This document shows positions 59,821-64,000 of a stretch of 64,000 nt of DNA, piece after piece. The notes under the pieces are model-generated. The model had not been told where the DNA came from. It saw nothing but the letters and a program-made list of their open reading frames with translations, and did no database searches. Both the position numbers and the translations under genes were made by a program. Source of the DNA: Urinicoccus massiliensis (lineage in GTDB: Bacteria; Bacillota; Clostridia; Tissierellales; Peptoniphilaceae); NCBI RefSeq assembly GCF_900120405.1, contig NZ_LT635492.1, positions 714,093-778,092 of the forward strand. Direction: 5' to 3'. The stretch's first letter is position 1. Each line of letters begins with the position of its first letter.

Positions 59821-61651
59821 GAAAATCCTCCCACATGGAACAATTTTTAATTCCACATCCATGGCAGCCCTTGCGGCAGTCCAGGGTGGTTTGGCCCTCA
59901 AGGGCCCTTTGGTATTCCTTCTTTAAATAGGCCTTGGACACCCCAATATCAATAAAGTCCCAGGGCAGGACCTCGTCCAGAGGTCTTTCCCTATAGGCAT
60001 AAAAGTCCGGAGAAATTCCCGTATCTTCCATGGCCTGGATCCAAAGGTCTTCCTTGAAACCATCGGTCCAGCCGTCAAACTTGGCCCCCAATTCAAAAAG
60101 TCGATAGAGGAGTTTCCCCGTCCGACGGTCTCCCCGGGCCAAGACAGCCTCACAAACAGAGGTGGCCGGGTCGTGGTAGCGGAAGCGAATTTTGGGGTCC
60201 TTGACCCTTTCCTTGATAAAGTAGGCCTTTTGCAAAAAGTCTTCCTTGGTGTTTTGGCCAAACCACTGGAAGGGGGTAAAGGCCTTGGGGACAAAGCATG
60301 AGGCCGAGGCCGTCACGGTAAAGTTCCCCTTGATTTCTTCCTTGGGCCGGTTGAAAAAGGCATCCTTAACCATTTCTGCCAGCTGGAGGATTCCCAAAAG
60401 GTCCTCCTCTTCTTCTGTGGGTAGGCCAATCATAAAGTAGAGTTTAATCTTGGACCAGCCCTCCTTAAAGACGTCTTGGCAGACAGCTAAGAGGTCTTCT
60501 TGGCTAACATTCTTGTTGATAACATCCCTAAGTCTTTGACTCCCTGCCTCTGGTGCAAAGGTCAGGCCGGTTTTTTTCACCTTTTCAATTTCCTTTAAGA
60601 CATCGATAAAAAAGGTGTCCAGTCGGAGGGAGGGCAGGCTCATGGCCACCCTTTGGTCCTTGAATTCTTCCATAAGGTCCTGGATCAGAGGCAGGAGGTT
60701 GCGGTAATCACAAGAGCTCAAAGAGGACAGGGAAATTTCCCGGTAGCCTGTTTGGTCAATAAGCCTCCGGGCTTGGTCCAGGAGGTTTTCCTTGGACTTT
60801 TCCCGGATGGGCCGGTAGATCATCCCGGCCTGGCAAAAACGACAGCCATGGGTACAGCCCCGAAACATCTCCAGGACCACCCGGTCGTGGACAGTTTCAA
60901 TAAAGGGAACAATCTGCCTCCTGTTTTGGGCCATTTGGTCCACCTGGTCCACCTTGCGTTTTTCAATGACTTCTGGAAGGTCAGCCAGGACTTCCCTGTG
61001 GGAAATGGTCCCGTCTTCCTTGTAGACTTCCCGGTAAAATTTTGGAACGTAAATCCCCTTCATCTTGCCGGCAGCTAAAAGAAAGTCGTCCTTGGTCCCA
61101 CCCTGGTCCTTGATTTTTTGGTAGAGGCGGATGAGTTCCAGGTTGACTTCTTCTCCCTCTCCCAGGATAAAGAGGTCAATAAAGTCCGCCAATGGTTCTG
61201 GTGTATAGGCCACAGGACCTCCGGCTATGACCAGGGGCCCTTCCTTGCGGTCCTTGGCATAGACTTCCAATCCCGCCAGGTCCAGCATGTTTAAAATATT
61301 AGTAAAGGACAATTCATATTGGAGGGTAAAGCCCAAAAAGTCAAAGTCCTTGATGGGGGTCTTGGTCTCCAAACTGTAGAGGGGGATTCCCAAGGTCCGC
61401 ATCTGTTCTTCCATGTCAAACCAGGGGGCAAAAACCCGTTCACAGGCTATGTCTTCCTGGTCGTTTAAAATTCCGTAGAGGATTTGCAGGCCCAGGTGGC
61501 TCATGCCGATTTCATAAAGGTCGGGAAAGGCAAAGGCAAAACGAACCTTGACCTGGTCCGGGTCCTTGACCACGGCCCCCAGTTCCCCACCAATGTAGCG
61601 GGCGGGCTTTTCCACCTTTTTCAAGGCTGCATCTAATTTTCTTAAGTCCAT
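59804..61651 (-). CDS. B12-binding-domain-like radical SAM protein (TIGR03960)
   Basis: 615 aa. The N-terminal part resembles the B12-binding radical SAM layout (residues about 20-200, GMSHLGLQILYGILN, IAGGPVAYTPEPLADFIDLFILGEGE). The 4Fe-4S motif is CTHGCRFC, followed by the barrel. A second Cys cluster (DCRKGCHGCGIKNC) at the C-terminus may hold another cluster. Tightly linked to TIGR03936 and RNase G; a role in tRNA or rRNA modification is a guess. Confidence 0.9.
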   Translation of the reverse strand: MDLRKLDAALKKVEKPARYIGGELGAVVKDPDQVKVRFAFAFPDLYEIGMSHLGLQILYGILNDQEDIACERVFAPWFDMEEQMRTLGIPLYSLETKTPIKDFDFLGFTLQYELSFTNILNMLDLAGLEVYAKDRKEGPLVIAGGPVAYTPEPLADFIDLFILGEGEEVNLELIRLYQKIKDQGGTKDDFLLAAGKMKGIYVPKFYREVYKEDGTISHREVLADLPEVIEKRKVDQVDQMAQNRRQIVPFIETVHDRVVLEMFRGCTHGCRFCQAGMIYRPIREKSKENLLDQARRLIDQTGYREISLSSLSSCDYRNLLPLIQDLMEEFKDQRVAMSLPSLRLDTFFIDVLKEIEKVKKTGLTFAPEAGSQRLRDVINKNVSQEDLLAVCQDVFKEGWSKIKLYFMIGLPTEEEEDLLGILQLAEMVKDAFFNRPKEEIKGNFTVTASASCFVPKAFTPFQWFGQNTKEDFLQKAYFIKERVKDPKIRFRYHDPATSVCEAVLARGDRRTGKLLYRLFELGAKFDGWTDGFKEDLWIQAMEDTGISPDFYAYRERPLDEVLPWDFIDIGVSKAYLKKEYQRALEGQTTLDCRKGCHGCGIKNCSMWEDFHAGTR

Positions 61652-61652
61652 A

Positions 61653-62339
61653 CTACCCCCTTAAAAGTCGATTCCAGAAAGTTTTTTTCCGGACTCCCAG
61701 GTCCATACAAGCCGGGTCGGTATAAATTCTCGCAAAATCTTGGGGGTAGAAAAAAGCCTGGCCCTCTTCTGGGCCATCCAGCCTGGGAAGACTTTTGACT
61801 GGGTCAAAGGAAAGTCCCACCTGGTCTATTGCTTCTAGGAGCTTCTTGGGGTCTTCCACACCAGTAAAGACAAAAGTCGCCCCTTGGCCCCAAAGACGGT
61901 TGTTTAATTTTGCCTGGTCCATGGCATAAAGTCCCGCCCGGTCCCCAGAGGAGACAAAGTAGACTTCCTCCACTTGGATAAGGCTCTCTAAGTCCTTCCA
62001 GCTGGAACCCAGGTCCAGGAAGATATGGTCATAGGTCTCTTCCAATTGGTCCAGGACTTTTTTCAAGCCCTCCAGGTCCAGGTCCTCCCTCTTTTTTAAA
62101 AGGGGGCCTTCCAGGATATGGACTCCTTCTCCTTCAAGGATACAATCCTCCAAGAGGGCACCACGGTTACAGGCGTCATAGAGGTCGTAGATGGGAGAGG
62201 GTAAGTCCAGGCTAATTGAGGCATCCTTGCGGCCAAAATTCAAGCTGACATAGATGGATTTTGGGGTGGTTTTTGCTAACACTAGAGCAAAAGAGGTGGT
62301 TCCCACACCTCCTTTTGCTCCTAAAATGATTGTTTTCAT
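61653..62339 (-). CDS. MinD/CpaE-like deviant Walker ATPase with altered P-loop
   Basis: 228 aa. The P-loop reads AKGGVGTTS: the signature Lys is kept, but the usual GK(T/S) Lys is Thr, as in CpaE/TadZ-like proteins. A Walker B-like FLDLG segment follows. There is no obvious C-terminal amphipathic helix of MinD type. It lies between PBP2 and the radical SAM gene, where minCD often sits beside mreBCD-mrdA, so it may be a diverged MinD. No minC or minE is present. Confidence 0.75.
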   Translation of the reverse strand: MKTIILGAKGGVGTTSFALVLAKTTPKSIYVSLNFGRKDASISLDLPSPIYDLYDACNRGALLEDCILEGEGVHILEGPLLKKREDLDLEGLKKVLDQLEETYDHIFLDLGSSWKDLESLIQVEEVYFVSSGDRAGLYAMDQAKLNNRLWGQGATFVFTGVEDPKKLLEAIDQVGLSFDPVKSLPRLDGPEEGQAFFYPQDFARIYTDPACMDLGVRKKTFWNRLLRG

Positions 62340-62350
62340 TTGCTTCCTTT

Positions 62351-64000
62351 CTAAGGGGTTAGTTGGTTTTCAATGGGGAGGGTTTCTGTAACAACCTGCT
62401 TGTTCAGGCCGAAGTATTCTGCCATGACCCCTCTTAAAATGGGGCCACAGTTCATACCAGACCCTCCTTGGAAGAGGACAGCCGCCACGGCAATTTCCGG
62501 ATCCTTGTAGGGGGCAAAACCTATTTGCCAGGAAAAAGAATCGTAGCTTTCTCCCGTATAGGGGTTGACCCCGGCCCTTTCAGCCGTTCCGGTCTTAATG
62601 GCCACTTCCACAGGGAAGTTTTTATAACAGCGGTCATTCCCATTAGCCAGGGCGGCCAATTGCATCCCCTTGGTTACTTCGGCAATGCTTCCCGGCCGGT
62701 TTAATTTAATTTGTTCTCCCTTGGCCTTGGGCTTATAAAGGGAGGAGGCATTGTTTTCGTCCTTGACCTCTTGGACCAGACTCAAGGGGTAGAGTTTCCC
62801 CCCATTGGCCAGGGCCATGGCATAACGGGTCATTTGGGCCAGGGTGTAGGAATTAGCTCCTTGGCCAATGGTGATGTTCATGGTATCGGCCATGTTCCAG
62901 TTGGCCTGGTTGTAGTAGTCAGACACCATGCAGTCCACCAGGGGTCTTTTTTTCTCTTTCAAATAGTGGTTGGGGTCAATGTTGAAGCCTTCTAAGAGGG
63001 TCACCACTTCTTGGCGACTGGGGGCCTGGTTTTTATCCATAAGGTCTGTCAAGGCCTTAATGGCTTCGGCCTGCTTTTCTTCTGTTAAAACCTCGTTACT
63101 AGCTTCCTTTAAGGACTGGTCTAGGAGGTTTCTAAGAAGTTGCTTCATGGTTGCTTTTTTCTGCTTGGGATCCGGCAGGGTCCCCTTGGCTTCGGCAGGC
63201 ATGGTGATTTCCATCCCGGTCTTTTTCCCCAGACCGAATTTTTCAGCCATGTCCTTGATTTCTGTTTCGTTGATTTGCAGGGGAAGTTTTTCGCCCCTTC
63301 TTTGGTCCTCTCCCAGGCCCAGGGAGAAAAAGTAGTAGTTACAGGAATCCCGAATGGCATCCTTCAAAGTTTCATCCCCGTGGGTCTGCCTGGATTGGTT
63401 CCAAAGCCAGCAGCCGAAAATAGATCCTCCTACATCCACATAGCCCCCGTCTGGGATGGCCATGTTGGGGTCCAGGCCCTTTTCCATTGCCGCCAGGGCC
63501 GTAACCATTTTAAAAATGGACCCGGGTTGGACAGCGGTTTGGAAGGGGATGTTGTAGAGGGGTCTGGCAGCCAGGGGATTTTTTTCTTCCAGGGGAATCA
63601 AAGACTCCCAGTCTACACTGGAAATCCCTGTAGCAAAGAGGTTGGGGTCATAGGATGGGAAGTTGGCCATACAGAGGACCTTGCCTGTTTTTACATCTAC
63701 GGCCATGACGGCTCCTGAAGTGGCATGGATATAGGGTCTGCCCTTTTCCCTGGAAGCCAGGAAGGGGAAGTTGCCCCATTGGCTTTCATAAACCCCACCC
63801 TCTTGGATGAGGTGGAGGGATTGGGCCAGGACTTCCTCGGCCTTTTTTTGCAGGTTCAAGTCTATGGACAGGTAGACATTTTTCCCGGCAACAGGTGGTC
63901 TTTCGTCTAAGACGGCCGTGGTATTTCCCTTGGCGTCTACTTGGACCCTTTGCCGGCCATTTTTCCCATGGAGATAGGATTCAAAACTTTCTTCGATACC
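62351..64000 (-). CDS. mrdA: penicillin-binding protein 2 (class B), 5' end beyond the window
   Basis: Partial; the frame runs open to the window edge (550 codons seen). Visible family landmarks: GIEESFESYLHGKNG, the transpeptidase SxxK in PGSIFKMVTA, an SxN in DSCNYYF, and KTGTAER. It cross-links glycan made by RodA during elongation. The N-terminal anchor and part of the dimerisation region are missing only because the window ends. An insertion of about 90 residues (Lys/Glu-rich, about 63240-62900) lies between SxN and KTG. Confidence 0.92.
   Translation of the reverse strand, partial: GIEESFESYLHGKNGRQRVQVDAKGNTTAVLDERPPVAGKNVYLSIDLNLQKKAEEVLAQSLHLIQEGGVYESQWGNFPFLASREKGRPYIHATSGAVMAVDVKTGKVLCMANFPSYDPNLFATGISSVDWESLIPLEEKNPLAARPLYNIPFQTAVQPGSIFKMVTALAAMEKGLDPNMAIPDGGYVDVGGSIFGCWLWNQSRQTHGDETLKDAIRDSCNYYFFSLGLGEDQRRGEKLPLQINETEIKDMAEKFGLGKKTGMEITMPAEAKGTLPDPKQKKATMKQLLRNLLDQSLKEASNEVLTEEKQAEAIKALTDLMDKNQAPSRQEVVTLLEGFNIDPNHYLKEKKRPLVDCMVSDYYNQANWNMADTMNITIGQGANSYTLAQMTRYAMALANGGKLYPLSLVQEVKDENNASSLYKPKAKGEQIKLNRPGSIAEVTKGMQLAALANGNDRCYKNFPVEVAIKTGTAERAGVNPYTGESYDSFSWQIGFAPYKDPEIAVAAVLFQGGSGMNCGPILRGVMAEYFGLNKQVVTETLPIENQLTP

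Overview
The window reads as a chromosome segment of a low-to-mid GC Gram-positive anaerobe of the Firmicutes. Signs are single-membrane lipoproteins, SLH-anchored wall proteins, a T-box leader, an L27 made with a pro-peptide beside its Prp protease, OmpR-family regulators and B. subtilis-type promoters. The mix (DUF5693 protein, SLH and CAP/NlpC wall proteins, peptide uptake, pseudouridine breakdown, partial cobalamin genes) suits a peptidolytic Tissierellia/Peptoniphilaceae-like organism. That placement is inference; no rRNA is present to confirm it.

Layout. 1-1320: AT-rich, a lipoprotein gene and two 65-bp IS-derived ends that look like terminators. 1326-6130: cell-wall genes (YkuD L,D-transpeptidase, RodA/FtsW) and pseudouridine catabolism (psuG, HTH-psuK). 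6150-7696: a complete IS3-family (IS150-like) element. 7722-10988: DUF5693 membrane protein, thymidine kinase, CsoR-type repressor, tRNA-Leu(CAA). 11066-16685: oppABCDF. 16829-21616: overlapping operon (TIM-barrel protein, sfsA, GNAT, cobB, cobQ). 21902-24445: zinc ABC importer. 24460-26375: phosphoesterase and M42 peptidase. 26383-33585: pyrBIKD-carAB. 33764-33945: 6S RNA. 34024-39021: obg-yhbY-nadD-yqeK-lcp and rsfS-ridA-comEA. 39277-40945: brnQ under a T-box. 41145-44965: two SLH wall proteins around a PAP2 phosphatase. 45085-56896: a strikingly AT-rich island. 57121-64000: rpmA-prp-rplU, RNase E/G, a radical-SAM pair, a MinD/CpaE-like ATPase and a PBP2 gene running off the edge.

Most notable points. 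(1) The small subunit of carbamoyl-phosphate synthase has lost the catalytic Cys and His of its glutaminase domain, so the enzyme is probably ammonia-dependent. (2) The AT-rich island holds two tandem BceRS-BceAB-like modules (histidine kinase, response regulator, ATPase, large FtsX permease), each with a period-11 direct-repeat operator and near-identical terminators. Between them lie a VanZ-like gene and two duplicated 3' fragments that look like the C-terminus of a 23S rRNA uracil methyltransferase (rumA/rlmCD), a classic integrative-element target. A 15-bp direct repeat flanks the island. The picture is stepwise build-up of antimicrobial-peptide defence modules by integrative elements whose integrases are gone. 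(3) Both IS ends carry structures expected to block incoming transcription or translation, and two solo copies of the right end sit just behind chromosomal genes.
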